From CAZPMC01 sp964587755 (GTDB lineage Bacteria; Bacillota; Clostridia; Acetivibrionales; DTU013), in assembly GCA_964587755.1 (NCBI GenBank), contig CAZPMC010000002.1, positions 71,526 to 135,525 on the forward strand: a stretch of 64,000 bases of DNA, in the 5' to 3' direction. Positions 63,961-64,000 of the stretch are shown here, piece by piece (position 1 is the stretch's first letter; every line of letters starts with the position of its first letter). A program made the translations under genes and the position numbers. A model generated the notes under the pieces. That model saw only the letters and a program-made list of their open reading frames with translations, did not search any database and had not been told where the DNA came from.

Positions 63961-64000
63961 GCGATAATGTCACCTTATAATATTTCAGCGAAAATGTCAC
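63961..64000. repeat. Paired 13-mer repeats at the window edge, possible IS21-family end
   Basis: GCGATAATGTCAC (63961-63973) and GCGAAAATGTCAC (63988-64000) are direct repeats 27 bases apart. IS21-type elements carry multiple repeats of this kind (GTGACAT...CGC on the other strand) next to their ends. The element itself would lie beyond the window, so the call is tentative. Confidence 0.4.

Overview
The window reads as chromosomal DNA of a motile, endospore-forming member of the Clostridia. The evidence is gene content: SpoIIE, SpoVG, SpoVT, a SigI/RsgI pair, FlgM/CsrA/FliW flagellar control, PurR of the Firmicutes type, an S-box (SAM-I) riboswitch before metK, strong AGGAGG ribosome binding sites and AT-rich intergenic regions. 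A SigI/RsgI pair beside a large carbohydrate locus fits the cellulolytic clostridia (Acetivibrio/Ruminiclostridium type), but genus cannot be fixed from sequence alone. Several genes are best started at TTG or GTG (flgN, recD2, metK, ftsH, spoVT, prsA, murC, flgL, dnaB). I see no rRNA, tRNA, CRISPR array or prophage.

Layout. 1-13.8 kb is a late flagellar block on the minus strand: flgM, flgN, two flgK paralogues, flgL, a DUF6470 gene, fliW, csrA, three tandem flagellin genes, a small unknown gene and two large glycosyltransferases that probably decorate flagellin. Two sigma-28-type promoters precede flgM and the flagellins. Each flagellin leader carries a hairpin with GGA in its loop, as expected for CsrA control countered by FliW. 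The middle flagellin is an exact recombinant of its two neighbours. 13.4-33.1 kb is housekeeping: comF, recD2, an HD-GYP protein, riboswitch-controlled metK, ftsH-hpt-tilS, dnaB-rplI-gdpP, pheA and rpsF-ssb-rpsR. A probable small RNA or micro-ORF unit lies between pheA and rpsR. 30.7-47.5 kb holds sporulation and envelope genes: spoIIE with a Spo0A-type promoter, sigI-rsgI, spoVT, prsA, mfd-pth-prs-glmU(short), spoVG with a sigma-H promoter, purR with PurBoxes, murC, fabZ and a 5'-nucleotidase.

47.5-60.2 kb is an accessory carbohydrate locus: a LacI regulator, a DUF4432 epimerase-like protein, a GH65 phosphorylase, a PfkB kinase, an ABC sugar importer without its ATPase, and a chemoreceptor. 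A shared AAACGTTTA operator core lies in the lacI/epimerase, kinase and importer promoter regions, so these genes look like one regulon for import, phosphorolysis and phosphorylation of an unidentified alpha-glucoside. A 5'-truncated PrsA-like gene sits at the end of the phosphorylase transcript and looks like a pseudogene. 60.3-63.8 kb carries a TPM/LemA pair and an acyl-CoA synthetase. The last 40 bases hold two copies of a 13-mer that may be the end of an IS21-like element continuing outside the window.
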